Assembly: GCA_039934635.1 (NCBI GenBank)
Contig: JBDTLT010000078.1
Coordinates: forward strand, 1 to 22,048
DNA length: 22,048 nucleotides
Direction of reading: 5' to 3'
Source of the DNA: DATLFA01 sp039934635
Lineage (GTDB): Bacteria; Actinomycetota; Acidimicrobiia; Acidimicrobiales; WLNW01
Part shown: positions 7,542-14,845 of the stretch, piece after piece
Position numbering within the stretch: the stretch's first letter is position 1
Layout: the number at the start of each line of letters is the position of its first letter
Position numbers and translations under genes: made by a program
The notes under the pieces: model-generated
The model's database searches: none
What the model saw: the letters and a program-made list of their open reading frames with translations, nothing else
What the model was told of the DNA's origin: nothing

Positions 7542-8207
7542 TCAGCCTGCGACGGCGGGAGGATCGAAAATGATCGTGATCTGCTCGAATCCCAGCGATC
7601 GCAGGAGCGCCTCGAGCATGGCGCGCGTGTTCTTTTCGGCGAGATCGCGTAATTGCGACGCTTGCGCGGCAGCCCGCAACTTTTCTTCGGCGAGCACGTA
7701 GAGCTTCTTGTCGTTGACGGGCTGGTCGCTGAAAACGCCACCGATGCGCGTGAGCACACCCCGCTGGCGCGACACGACCTCGGTGCGTTCGTTGTCGACG
7801 CGCGGGTCCGCGACAACGGGAGCGGGCAGGTGGATCGCGACGGACTTGCGGTCCGCCGAGGTCACGATGTTCTGTTCGGTCAGGTTGGAGAAATCGACCT
7901 TGGCATCGACAGTGCCCGCGGCGACCATCACCGAGCGCTCACCCGCCACGAAATCGGGGAGGAACTTGACGTCGTTTTCGAGATCGACGATGAGCTCGTA
8001 GTTGCTCGACGCGGCCCGATATTCCGCGAGATCGCTCAGCTGGACCAGCAGCGGCGGCTGGGAACGATCGATCTCGGTGCTGCCGAAGTCGATGAACCCG
8101 AACATCTTGCCGGCCAGCAAGACCATGGCAGTGAGGCCGATTGCAGCCAAGCCGAGGGTGAACCCGCCGCCGCGTGAAGCGGCCTGTTCCTTACGACGAA
8201 TACCCAT
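7542..8207 (-). CDS. DUF4230 domain-containing membrane-anchored protein
   Basis: 221 residues from ATG 8207. After a basic start (MGIRRKEQ), a hydrophobic segment at about 15-37 anchors the protein in the membrane. The rest is a soluble domain with LVQLSDLAEYRAASSNYELIVDLE (positions 54-77), a beta-rich middle, and a helical C-terminus rich in Ala and charged residues (about 170-205) ending ITIIFDPP. This layout fits DUF4230, a family of unknown function. The frame is open far upstream, to 8864, but that part is antisense to mshC. The start is supported by TACCGT, 6 nt, ATG with no Shine-Dalgarno. It lies upstream of ftsH (70 bp), so the two may be co-transcribed. Whether it works with FtsH is a guess from position only. 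Confidence 0.85.
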   Translation of the reverse strand: MGIRRKEQAASRGGGFTLGLAAIGLTAMVLLAGKMFGFIDFGSTEIDRSQPPLLVQLSDLAEYRAASSNYELIVDLENDVKFLPDFVAGERSVMVAAGTVDAKVDFSNLTEQNIVTSADRKSVAIHLPAPVVADPRVDNERTEVVSRQRGVLTRIGGVFSDQPVNDKKLYVLAEEKLRAAAQASQLRDLAEKNTRAMLEALLRSLGFEQITIIFDPPAVAG

Positions 8208-8213
8208 GTCACC

Positions 8214-8219
8214 ACGGTA
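8214..8219 (-). promoter_or_regulatory. -10 box (TACCGT) for leaderless DUF4230 gene
   Basis: TACCGT on the minus strand, exactly 6 nt before ATG 8207. Fits TAnnnT leaderless spacing. Confidence 0.5.
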
Positions 8220-8255
8220 ACAAGGATGAGGGCAGGTAGATTCCGCACCCCTCCG

Positions 8256-8271
8256 GGTTTGTGGACAAACC
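8256..8271. promoter_or_regulatory. Perfect palindrome in the DUF4230/mshC divergent region, possible operator
   Basis: GGTTTGT-GG-ACAAACC is a perfect 7-bp inverted repeat with a 2-bp centre. It lies 19 bp upstream of the mshC -10 box and 36 bp upstream of the DUF4230 -10 box, between two divergent genes. Its position and symmetry fit a transcription factor site. A small cruciform or chance remains possible. Confidence 0.35.
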
Positions 8272-8290
8272 ACCCGATCGGCCGAGCCGC

Positions 8291-8296
8291 TACCTT
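8291..8296 (+). promoter_or_regulatory. -10 box (TACCTT) for leaderless mshC
   Basis: TACCTT followed by 7 nt and GTG 8304, with no Shine-Dalgarno. This spacing decides the start of mshC in favour of GTG 8304 over ATG 8310. Confidence 0.5.
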
Positions 8297-8303
8297 GTGC
8301 GCC

Positions 8304-9491
8304 GTGCCCATGCGTCTTTACGACACCGCGAAACAACGGGTGGTGCCCTTCGAGCCCGGCCCGACCGTCCAAATGTACGTGTGCGGGATCACGCCCTACG
8401 ACTCGACGCACCTTGGCCACGCCGCCACGTACCTGACCTACGACTTGCTGACCCGCCGCCTCGAAGCCCTGGGTCATACGGTCCACATGGTCCGCAACAT
8501 CACCGACGTCGACGACTCGATCCTGCCCAAGGCCCGCGCGCTCGGCGTCGACTTCCTCGAGCTGGTCGCGGCCGAGACCGCTCGATTCCATGACGACATG
8601 GCGGCCCTCGACACCTATCCCCCTTTCGCCGAGCCGCGCCCGACCGAGTCGATGGCCGACATCATCGAGATGATCGGTGTGCTCGCCGACCGCGGCTTCA
8701 CCTACCAAGCCGAGGGCACCACCTATTTCGATGTCCGCAAAGCGCCGCACTATGGAGAGCTCTCGCACTACACGCGCGAGCAGATGATCGAGTTCGCCCG
8801 CGAGCGCGGCGGACACCCTGACGACCCGCGTCAACGCGACGCACTCGACTTCATCCTCTGGCAACCCTCGTTGGCCGACGAGCCCTCATGGGATTCACCG
8901 TTCGGGCCGGGCCGCCCCGGATGGCACATCGAGTGTTCGGCGATGTCCAAGTCGGTGTTGGGCGCGACGCTCGATCTCCACGGTGGTGGCACCGACTTGA
9001 TCTACCCGCACCACGAATGCGAGATCGCGCAGAGCCAAGCGGCCAACGATGCGCTGTTCGTGCGGCACTGGATGCATACAGGGCTCGTGGCGTACCAGGG
9101 CACGAAGATGTCGAAGTCGTTGGGCAATCTGGTGTTCGTGAGCGAACTGCGCAAGACCGCGGATCCTCGGGCAATCCGCCTCGCCCTCATGGCGCACCAC
9201 TACCGCTCGAATTGGGAGTGGTTCGACGACGAGATCGACGATGCGTCCGCGCTCCTCGAACGCTTGCATGCCGCGGCCAACTCCTCGGGTGCGGGTCCCG
9301 ACCCTCGGCCCTATGCCACGCGCGTTCACGAAGCTCTCGACGACGACCTCGACGCGCCGACCGCTCGCCTGGCCCTCGACGAGTTGGCCCGCGGCATCCT
9401 CTCCGGCGCCGGTGTCCACGAGCAATCACCCGGCGCGTTGCGCGATGTTGCGGCGCAATGCGGGCTCGACCTCGATAAACCACTCCCCTGA
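8304..9491 (+). CDS. mshC: Cysteine--glucosaminyl-inositol ligase MshC (mycothiol synthesis)
   Basis: 395 residues from GTG 8304 (ATG 8310 is possible, and the frame is open to 8226). Joins cysteine to GlcN-inositol with ATP, via cysteinyl-adenylate, the third step of mycothiol synthesis. It is a class I aminoacyl-tRNA-synthetase-like enzyme. YVCGITPYDSTHLGHAATYL (25-44) holds the zinc-binding Cys27 and the HIGH-type motif HLGH (36-39). GWHIECSAM and YPHHECE supply further zinc and substrate residues, and KMSKS is at 268-272. The ITPYDxTHLGHAATY sequence distinguishes MshC from cysteinyl-tRNA synthetase (TVYDxxHLGHAR), and the protein lacks the C-terminal anticodon-binding extension. cysS follows 26 bp downstream with its own -10 box. 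It is divergent from the DUF4230 gene. Confidence 0.95.
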   Translation: MPMRLYDTAKQRVVPFEPGPTVQMYVCGITPYDSTHLGHAATYLTYDLLTRRLEALGHTVHMVRNITDVDDSILPKARALGVDFLELVAAETARFHDDMAALDTYPPFAEPRPTESMADIIEMIGVLADRGFTYQAEGTTYFDVRKAPHYGELSHYTREQMIEFARERGGHPDDPRQRDALDFILWQPSLADEPSWDSPFGPGRPGWHIECSAMSKSVLGATLDLHGGGTDLIYPHHECEIAQSQAANDALFVRHWMHTGLVAYQGTKMSKSLGNLVFVSELRKTADPRAIRLALMAHHYRSNWEWFDDEIDDASALLERLHAAANSSGAGPDPRPYATRVHEALDDDLDAPTARLALDELARGILSGAGVHEQSPGALRDVAAQCGLDLDKPLP

Positions 9492-9505
9492 GCGCATCTG
9501 TTCTC

Positions 9506-9511
9506 TATCCT
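9506..9511 (+). promoter_or_regulatory. -10 box (TATCCT) for leaderless cysS
   Basis: TATCCT followed by 6 nt and GTG 9518. Lies inside the 26-bp gap after mshC, so cysS can probably be transcribed independently. No Shine-Dalgarno. Confidence 0.45.
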
Positions 9512-9517
9512 GGCTCG

Positions 9518-10897
9518 GTGCTCTCGCTCACCGACACGCTCACGGGTAAGAAGGTCGCATTCGCTCCACGCGACCCCGGTCGAGCGGGGATCTACTGGTG
9601 CGGGCCGACGGTCTATGACCATCCCCATCTCGGCCACGCCCGCAGCGCGCTCGGTTACGACATCTTGCACCGCTACCTCGAATGGCGCGGTTACGAAGTG
9701 ACGTTGGTGTCCAACATCACCGACATCGACGACAACATCATCAAGCGGGCTGCCCGCGAGGGGCGAGCCGAACACGAAGTCGCGGCGGAGTACGAACGGT
9801 CCTACATCGACCAGATGGACCGCCTCGGCATCGCCTCGCCCGACCTTCGCCCGCGAGCCACCGAATACGTGCCGCAGATGATCGATGTGATCACGCTGCT
9901 CATCGAGCGCGGCTACGCCTACGCGGTCGAGGGCAGCGGTGTGTACTTCGACGTCGATCGTCTCGCCGACTACGGCGCACTCGTGCATCGCGACGTCAAC
10001 GATCTCCGCGAAGGCGCGGGTGCCCGCGTCGATGTCGACGAACGCAAAGACGATCCGCTCGACTTCGCGCTGTGGAAGGCGGCCAAGCCGGGTGAGCCCG
10101 CGTGGCCGTCGCCCTGGGGACCGGGCCGGCCGGGTTGGCACATCGAGTGCGTCGCGATGGCACTGCAGATCCTCGGGCCGGGCTTCGACATCCACGGCGG
10201 CGGCGACGATCTCGTGTTCCCCCACCACGAGAACGAACGCGCGGAGGCCAGTGGCACCGGCCGGCCGTTCGCGCGCACGTGGGTCCACAACGGCATGGTG
10301 CAAGTCAGCGGCGAAAAGATGTCCAAGTCGCTCGGCAACTTCACCACGCTCACCGAGGTGCTCGAGCGCTACGACGCACGCGCGCTGCGGTTGTTGATCT
10401 TGCAGACGCACTACCGCAAGACGATGGAGATCAACGGCAGCGCGCTCGACCAGAGCGCCGCCGCGATCGAGCGGCTCGATTCGTTGGCGCGCCGCGCGGT
10501 CGCGGCCGGTGTCGACCTCGACGCCAAGCTATTCGTCGACGAGTTGGTCGACGCGTTTCGCGAGGTCATGGACGATGATCTCGGTACGCCGAGCGCGGTC
10601 GCAGTGATCTTCGACGCGCTGCGCAAAGCCAACGCGGCGCTCGACGACAACGATCTCGCCAGCGCGCAGGCGCTGAGCGCGACCGTCGCCGAGTTGGCCG
10701 GCGTGTTGGGATTGACCCTCGAGCACGCCAGCTCCGCGGGAGCCGACAGCGAGGAGATCGCGGCGCTCGTCGCGGCGCGCCAGGCGGCCCGCGTCGCCCG
10801 CGATTTCGCCGAGGCCGACCGCCTTCGTGACGCACTCACCACCCGGGGGATCGTCGTCGAGGACACCGCGGCCGGGCCGGTCTGGCGCCGGGCGTAA
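9518..10897 (+). CDS. cysS: Cysteinyl-tRNA synthetase
   Basis: 459 residues, normal family length. Charges tRNA-Cys with cysteine in the cytoplasm. IYWCGPTVYDHPHLGHARSA (25-44) contains the zinc ligand Cys28 and the HIGH-type motif HLGHAR. SNITDIDDNIIKRA, GPGRPGWHIECVAM, FPHHENE and KMSKS (267-271) are the expected class Ia signatures. The C-terminal DALR-type helical domain ends with RDFAEADRLRDALTTRGIVV, the typical CysRS tail. It starts at GTG 9518. Placement directly after mshC, an evolutionary derivative of cysS, is notable because both enzymes use cysteine and ATP. It converges on the flippase-like gene with 14 bp between stop codons. Confidence 0.97.
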   Translation: MLSLTDTLTGKKVAFAPRDPGRAGIYWCGPTVYDHPHLGHARSALGYDILHRYLEWRGYEVTLVSNITDIDDNIIKRAAREGRAEHEVAAEYERSYIDQMDRLGIASPDLRPRATEYVPQMIDVITLLIERGYAYAVEGSGVYFDVDRLADYGALVHRDVNDLREGAGARVDVDERKDDPLDFALWKAAKPGEPAWPSPWGPGRPGWHIECVAMALQILGPGFDIHGGGDDLVFPHHENERAEASGTGRPFARTWVHNGMVQVSGEKMSKSLGNFTTLTEVLERYDARALRLLILQTHYRKTMEINGSALDQSAAAIERLDSLARRAVAAGVDLDAKLFVDELVDAFREVMDDDLGTPSAVAVIFDALRKANAALDDNDLASAQALSATVAELAGVLGLTLEHASSAGADSEEIAALVAARQAARVARDFAEADRLRDALTTRGIVVEDTAAGPVWRRA

Positions 10898-10911
10898 CCG
10901 GTCGCGTTGCC

Positions 10912-11988
10912 TCAGGCCGGTGAGCCCGGGGAGGCCGGCACGACCTGGCGCTCGTGGCGGCGCCAGGTGAATGCGACCACCGCGCCGATGAATACTGGCG
11001 GCAAGAAGGTGAGCGCCCGGAAGAGCAGCACCGCCGCGACGACCTTGGGCTCGTCGCCCCCGAACCCCGTGAGCGAGCCGACGAGCACGAGCTCGGTGAT
11101 GCCGATACCACCGGGGGTGATCGGTATCGCCGTCAGCAGGCGCACGAGGGACCACGCGGTGAACGCCTCGATGAGGGTCACCTCGCTCGAGCCGATGCCG
11201 GTCACCTTCAACGCGACCACCAACACGAGGAACACCGACAACGTGCCGACCACGATCGTCACGCTGAGGGCCAGCCAGCGCCGGCGCAGCAACTCGAGCG
11301 AATCCTCGCGGAATCGCACCAGCGCCAAACCGCTACCGCTCACCGGACCGCGCCGCAGGGGACGCAACACGGCACTCGCGAGTCGGTCCCAAAAGCGACC
11401 GAAGCGCACTGCCTGCTTTCCACTGTGCATGATCGCGACGAGGACGATGACGCCGAGCACGAACAACGCGGCACCGACGAGCGACGCGCGCGTCATGACG
11501 GAGTTGTCCTCGCCGGCGATCGCCAGCAGGCCCACCGCGACGAGTGGGTAGCCGACGTTGACCAAGTTGTTCCCGATGCCGTTGAGGATGAGCGCGAGCG
11601 CGACCGCCCGGCGCTCGAAACCCCATTCGCGCAACATGGTCCACGAGATACCGAAGCTGACGGCGCTGCCCGCGGGAACCACGTTGGCCACCGCCGTCGA
11701 CGCCATGTTCACCTCGATCGACTGCCAGAAGCCGAGGCCGGGCAGGGCCACCATCCAATTCGGGCCGAACGTCAACAAGTTCCAGATCGCCACGACCGCG
11801 AGCAAGGCGACTTGCCAGGGCGACATGGAACCGACGGCGTCCCACACCGACCCGTAGTCCGCGATTCGGGGCAAGAACACCGCGAAGGTCACGACCATCA
11901 GGGCCACGCCGATGAACATCTGCAGCGCCCGGATGCGCCGCCGGCGAGAGGCGGATGCCGCGTTCGCGACGCTCATCGGGGCTGCCAT
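10912..11988 (-). CDS. Flippase-like / lysylphosphatidylglycerol synthase TM-domain membrane protein (YbhN family)
   Basis: 358 residues with about eight hydrophobic segments (about 23-42, 58-80, 128-157, 168-187, 240-262, 271-289, 297-309 and 315-342). ANVVPAGSAVSFGISW (101-116) and the P-x-T-P-G-G-I-G-I-T-E-L motif (289-300) mark the LPG_synthase_TM/UPF0104 flippase-like family. Members include the flippase half of MprF and stand-alone proteins thought to move lipids or lipid-linked sugars. No catalytic C-terminal domain is fused, so aminoacyl-lipid synthesis is not implied. ATG 11988 follows TACGCT and 6 nt. The acyl-CoA dehydrogenase gene ends 74 bp upstream on the same strand; co-transcription is possible but the private -10 box argues for independence. 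Confidence 0.88.
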   Translation of the reverse strand: MAAPMSVANAASASRRRRIRALQMFIGVALMVVTFAVFLPRIADYGSVWDAVGSMSPWQVALLAVVAIWNLLTFGPNWMVALPGLGFWQSIEVNMASTAVANVVPAGSAVSFGISWTMLREWGFERRAVALALILNGIGNNLVNVGYPLVAVGLLAIAGEDNSVMTRASLVGAALFVLGVIVLVAIMHSGKQAVRFGRFWDRLASAVLRPLRRGPVSGSGLALVRFREDSLELLRRRWLALSVTIVVGTLSVFLVLVVALKVTGIGSSEVTLIEAFTAWSLVRLLTAIPITPGGIGITELVLVGSLTGFGGDEPKVVAAVLLFRALTFLPPVFIGAVVAFTWRRHERQVVPASPGSPA

Positions 11989-11994
11989 GGTGCG

Positions 11995-12000
11995 AGCGTA
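11995..12000 (-). promoter_or_regulatory. -10 box (TACGCT) for leaderless flippase-like gene
   Basis: TACGCT on the minus strand, 6 nt before ATG 11988. Identical hexamer to the one in front of the DUF983 gene. Confidence 0.5.
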
Positions 12001-12062
12001 GGGCGCAGGCAGGCCTACTTCGGGGAGCGCGCGCGGCAGGGCAGCGTGACCGACAACTCAGA

Positions 12063-13250
12063 TCAGCCGTTGCGAGGAACCTTGGACCACGGCAGATCGC
12101 GGTCGACTTGGGGCTCCTTTGGCAGGCCAAGCACTCGTTCGCCCAGGATGTTGCGCATCACTTCGGACGTGCCGCCCTCGATCGATTGCGCTCGCATCCG
12201 GAGGAACAATGTGCGCGGATTGTCGCCGAAGAGCCCGGCATCGCGCGGCCGCGACATCGGATAGCCGTCGGGGAACAACATGCCGTCGGCACCCAGGACG
12301 TCGATGCACGTCTCGCTGATGCGCTTGTTGAGTTCGGCCGACACGAGCTTGCCCACGGACCCTTCGGGGCCGGGGGTACCCGTGCTCGCGTTGGCCCGCG
12401 CTCGCAGGTTGGTGAGTCGGAGGGTCTCGGCTTCGATCCAGCGCCGGGCGACCTTGTCGCGCAACACAGGGTCGACCGGTCCCTGCTCGCGCCGCTTTGC
12501 CCAGAGTGACATGAGCACTCGGATGTTGCCCCCACCCTTGCCGGTATCGCCACCGCCGAGCGCGACACGCTCGTTCATCAGTGTGGTGATGACCACGTTC
12601 CACCCATCGCCTTCGCGGCCGAGCATCATCGACGCCGGCACGCGAACGTCGGTCATGAAGACCTCGTTGAACTCCGCTTCGCCGGTGATCTGGTACAGCG
12701 GGCGGACTTCGACGCCGGGTGCCTGCATATCGAGGACGAAATACGACATGCCCCTGTGCTTGGGCACATCGGGGTTGGTACGCGCGACCAACATGCCCCA
12801 ACGCGAGTGGTGCGCCAGCGTGGTCCACACCTTTTGGCCGTTGACGATCCACTCGTCGCCGTCGCGCATCGCGCGCGCCGCGAGCGACGCGACGTCGCTG
12901 CCCGCGCCAGGCTCACTGAAGAGCTGGCACCAGATGTCCTCACCGGTGAAGATGCGCCGCAGGAACCGGTCGTGCATCTCCTCGCTACCGTGGGCGAGCA
13001 CCACCGGGGCGCCCATCCCGATGCCGATCGGGTTGATCACGAGGTTGTCGACGTAGGCACCGAGGCGGCGCAGTTCGTCGTTGATCGTCGACTGCGCGTT
13101 CGGCGACAGGCCCAACCCGCCTTTGCCGACCGGGAAATTCACCATCGCCAGGCCGCGATCCCACTGCTCGCCCCGAAATGCGACCCGATCGCGCGGGTCT
13201 GCCGCGGCAACGAGATCGCGAACTGCCTGCCGGAGCTCTTCGTCTTCCAT
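12063..13250 (-). CDS. Acyl-CoA dehydrogenase (FadE-type)
   Basis: 395 residues. FAD-dependent acyl-CoA dehydrogenase, substrate unknown. Motifs in order are WCQLFSEPGAGSDVASLAAR (107-126), IVNGQKVWTTLAHHSRWGML (135-154), FNEVFMTDVRVP (194-205), a Glu in LMNERVALGGG (about 227) at the position used as base by isovaleryl-type enzymes, and the tail SIEGGTSEVMRNILGERVLG (356-375). The short N-terminal helical domain is compact and begins MEDEELRQAVRDLV. It is closer to the common actinobacterial FadE pattern than the dehydrogenase at 3116-4222, which ends GGTSN. ATG 13250 follows TAGCCT and 7 nt, so the transcript is probably leaderless. It diverges from DUF983 with 92 bp between starts. Confidence 0.94.
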   Translation of the reverse strand: MEDEELRQAVRDLVAAADPRDRVAFRGEQWDRGLAMVNFPVGKGGLGLSPNAQSTINDELRRLGAYVDNLVINPIGIGMGAPVVLAHGSEEMHDRFLRRIFTGEDIWCQLFSEPGAGSDVASLAARAMRDGDEWIVNGQKVWTTLAHHSRWGMLVARTNPDVPKHRGMSYFVLDMQAPGVEVRPLYQITGEAEFNEVFMTDVRVPASMMLGREGDGWNVVITTLMNERVALGGGDTGKGGGNIRVLMSLWAKRREQGPVDPVLRDKVARRWIEAETLRLTNLRARANASTGTPGPEGSVGKLVSAELNKRISETCIDVLGADGMLFPDGYPMSRPRDAGLFGDNPRTLFLRMRAQSIEGGTSEVMRNILGERVLGLPKEPQVDRDLPWSKVPRNG

Positions 13251-13257
13251 CGCGCGC

Positions 13258-13263
13258 AGGCTA
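13258..13263 (-). promoter_or_regulatory. -10 box (TAGCCT) for leaderless acyl-CoA dehydrogenase gene
   Basis: TAGCCT on the minus strand, followed by 7 nt (GCGCGCG) and ATG 13250. No Shine-Dalgarno. Confidence 0.45.
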
Positions 13264-13276
13264 ATAGAACGGCCGC

Positions 13277-14083
13277 TCAGGCCCCGAGCGCAACATCGGT
13301 GAGGTCCGCGAACAGCGACAGATTGTCCATACGCTGGGGCCCATGACCGATACTCCGACGACGCCGAGTTGGTGGCGCCTCCTCGGCCGCGCCCTGCTGG
13401 CGCACTGCCCCGTCTGCGGGAAACGCAAGATCTTCACCCGCTGGCTCGAGATGGCCGACCACTGTCCCCGTTGTGGCTTCGTCTTCGAGCGCCAAGAAGG
13501 TCACTTCATCGGCGCCGTCGGCCTCAACACCGTATTCACCGCGGTCGCCGTCATGGCCTCGATCATCGTCGGCATGATTGTCTCGGCGCCCGACCTCGCG
13601 GTCGTCCCGGTGGTCGTCGTTGCCCTCGTCATCGCGATCGTGCTGCCGATCGTCATCCACCCCGCCTGCCGCATGCTCTGGACCGCCATCCACCTCATGA
13701 TGCAACCGCTCGAGCCAGGAGAGGCCCCGTGGCTGACGGGCAAGCGCTGAGCCCGGAGCCGCCGCGCGAAACGCGCGGCGCAGCAGTGGTCGCGACTCGT
13801 CGTCGTCGACGATCGCCGGTGCGACCGTGACCGTCACCGCGTCTGCCGGCCGATCGTCGGGCACCGTCTCGCGCGCAACCACTCGTTCGTCGCGAACGAC
13901 CCAGCCTTCGGGGACGTTGACCCTGCGTTGGTGCATGTCGCACAACAGCACTGCTCCGACCACCGCATCAGAGGGCTGCATGAAGATCACGTGCAACGAG
14001 CCCGGGTCGACGATGACCGCCGTGCCGGCAACGCGCCCGCACCCGGGGCGCCCACAGAGACTGCGCGTCGAACTACTCCGCAT
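13277..14083 (-). CDS. DUF3499-like protein; 3' end unresolved (formal frame runs antisense through DUF983)
   Basis: From ATG 14083 the minus frame encodes MRSSSTRSLCGRPGCGRV, then VLLCDMHQRRVNVPEGWVVR. The pattern C10-x4-C15 plus C48-x2-H51, followed by R-V-x-V-P-x-G-W, matches actinobacterial DUF3499, small metal-binding-looking proteins of unknown function. The start is supported by TACGGT, 6 nt, ATG. Residues 1-110 fill the stretch between DUF983 and the HAD gene and look like real protein to about PLLRRAF (99-105). No stop follows in frame: the frame continues through the whole DUF983 gene on the other strand and closes at 13277, giving a formal 268 residues. Residues after about 110 look like antisense translation (Asp/His/Arg-rich), so the true product is probably about 110 residues, with a lost stop or an indel. 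Confidence 0.6.
   Translation of the reverse strand: MRSSSTRSLCGRPGCGRVAGTAVIVDPGSLHVIFMQPSDAVVGAVLLCDMHQRRVNVPEGWVVRDERVVARETVPDDRPADAVTVTVAPAIVDDDESRPLLRRAFRAAAPGSALARQPRGLSWLERLHHEVDGGPEHAAGGVDDDRQHDRDDEGNDDHRDDREVGRRDNHADDDRGHDGDRGEYGVEADGADEVTFLALEDEATTGTVVGHLEPAGEDLAFPADGAVRQQGAAEEAPPTRRRRSIGHGPQRMDNLSLFADLTDVALGA
13330..13335 (+). promoter_or_regulatory. -10 box (TACGCT) for leaderless DUF983 gene
   Basis: TACGCT followed by 7 nt and ATG 13343. No Shine-Dalgarno between. Confidence 0.5.
13343..13750 (+). CDS. DUF983 family zinc-ribbon membrane protein
   Basis: 135 residues. The N-terminal part holds two CxxC pairs, CPVCGKRKIF (22-31) and CPRCGFVFER (41-50), which should bind zinc. 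Two hydrophobic segments follow (about 58-77 and 82-102), then a short cytoplasmic tail. This is the DUF983 layout. Function unknown; members sit near respiratory or cell-envelope genes in other bacteria, but nothing of that kind is visible here. The start is supported by a TACGCT-7-ATG leaderless pattern and the protein is full length. A 9-bp hairpin follows its stop codon. A DUF3499-like frame on the opposite strand runs through the entire gene without a stop. Confidence 0.88.
   Translation: MTDTPTTPSWWRLLGRALLAHCPVCGKRKIFTRWLEMADHCPRCGFVFERQEGHFIGAVGLNTVFTAVAVMASIIVGMIVSAPDLAVVPVVVVALVIAIVLPIVIHPACRMLWTAIHLMMQPLEPGEAPWLTGKR
13760..13780. terminator. GC-rich hairpin after DUF983
   Basis: Perfect 9-bp stem (13760-13768 with 13772-13780) around an AAA loop, beginning 10 bp after the DUF983 stop. 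There is no T tract, as is frequent in GC-rich actinobacteria. It lies between two convergent genes, but on the minus strand it falls inside the DUF3499-like reading frame (about residues 102-108). Confidence 0.5.
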
Positions 14084-14089
14084 GGCCCG

Positions 14090-14095
14090 ACCGTA
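14090..14095 (-). promoter_or_regulatory. -10 box (TACGGT) for leaderless DUF3499-like gene
   Basis: TACGGT on the minus strand, 6 nt before ATG 14083. Supports this as a genuine minus-strand gene start. Confidence 0.45.
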
Positions 14096-14143
14096 CTGCG
14101 TGACGAGGGGTGCCCGCGGGATAGTGCCACTCGGCGGCGCACG

Positions 14144-14845
14144 ATGAACGCCACGTCCGCTTTGGTCGTCGGCTTCGACGGCGACGACACCCTGTGGCAC
14201 AACGAACAACTGTTTGCTGACACGCAGCAGCAGTTGCGCGACTTGCTCGGTCACTATGCCGACATGGCGAGCATCGACTCCAAGCTGCTCGAGGTCGAAC
14301 GGCGCAACCTCGCCATCTTCGGCTACGGCGTCAAGGGCTTCGTGTTGTCGATGATCGAGACCGCGATCGAGATCTCCGACTCGAGAGTCACCGGCCGCGA
14401 CATCCATCAGATCGTCACGATGGGCAAGGCATTGCTGGAGCATCCGACCGAGTTGCTGAACGGCGTCCGCGAGGTCGTCAACGAACTGTCGGGCCGTCAT
14501 CGCCTCATCCTCGTGACGAAGGGCGATCTTCTCCACCAGGAGACCAAGGTGGCCGCGTCAGGTCTGGCCGATCTGTTCTGGCGGGTCGAGATCGTTTCCG
14601 AAAAGGACCCGGCGACGTATCGCCGCCTACTCGATCGCCATGCGGTCGCGCCGGCCGACTTCGTGATGATCGGCAATTCGGTCGCGTCCGACGTGTTGCC
14701 GGTGCTCGCGGTCGGCGGTCGAGCGATACACGTGCCCTATCACATCACCTGGGCGCTCGAGGTCGCCGCGGCCGGTAACGACGAGTTCCCCACACTGTCC
14801 GACCTACGCGACGTGCTTCCGCTGGTCGAAGAGTGGTCGTCGTGA
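14144..14845 (+). CDS. HAD-superfamily hydrolase
   Basis: 233 residues from ATG 14144 (the frame is open to 13928, but that extension is antisense to the DUF3499-like gene). Haloacid-dehalogenase fold, probably a phosphatase; substrate unknown. Motif I is VVGFDGDDTLWHNE (Asp12 nucleophile, Asp14 acid), motif II is LILVTKGD, motif III is the Lys in SEKDPATYRRLL, and motif IV is FVMIGNSVASDVLP. The cap region between motifs I and II is helical. A weak purine stretch (GGCGGCG) precedes the start, and GATAGT at 14120-14125 could be a -10 box. The stop overlaps the GTG of the next gene (GTGA), implying translational coupling. It diverges from the DUF3499-like gene with 60 bp between starts. Confidence 0.9.
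   Translation: MNATSALVVGFDGDDTLWHNEQLFADTQQQLRDLLGHYADMASIDSKLLEVERRNLAIFGYGVKGFVLSMIETAIEISDSRVTGRDIHQIVTMGKALLEHPTELLNGVREVVNELSGRHRLILVTKGDLLHQETKVAASGLADLFWRVEIVSEKDPATYRRLLDRHAVAPADFVMIGNSVASDVLPVLAVGGRAIHVPYHITWALEVAAAGNDEFPTLSDLRDVLPLVEEWSS

Noticed and set aside
8208..8864. Upstream extension of the DUF4230 frame (total about 440 codons)
   Set aside because: Antisense to mshC with no DUF4230 similarity; ATG 8207 has a leaderless -10 box.
10885..10930. Short GC-rich repeats (CCGG-type) between cysS and the flippase-like gene as a terminator
   Set aside because: Only about 5-bp stems could be drawn, within coding ends of GC-rich DNA. Not distinguishable from chance.
10954..12264. Long plus-strand open frame (about 436 codons) opposite the flippase-like and acyl-CoA dehydrogenase genes
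   Set aside because: Composition is Arg/His/Asp/Gln-rich, typical of antisense translation in GC-rich DNA. It has no family motif, and both minus-strand genes beneath it are well supported.
3116..13250. Possible functional pairing of the two acyl-CoA dehydrogenases as one alpha2beta2 enzyme
   Set aside because: They are about 8 kb apart with unrelated genes between and separate promoters, and both keep a candidate catalytic Glu. No evidence for pairing.
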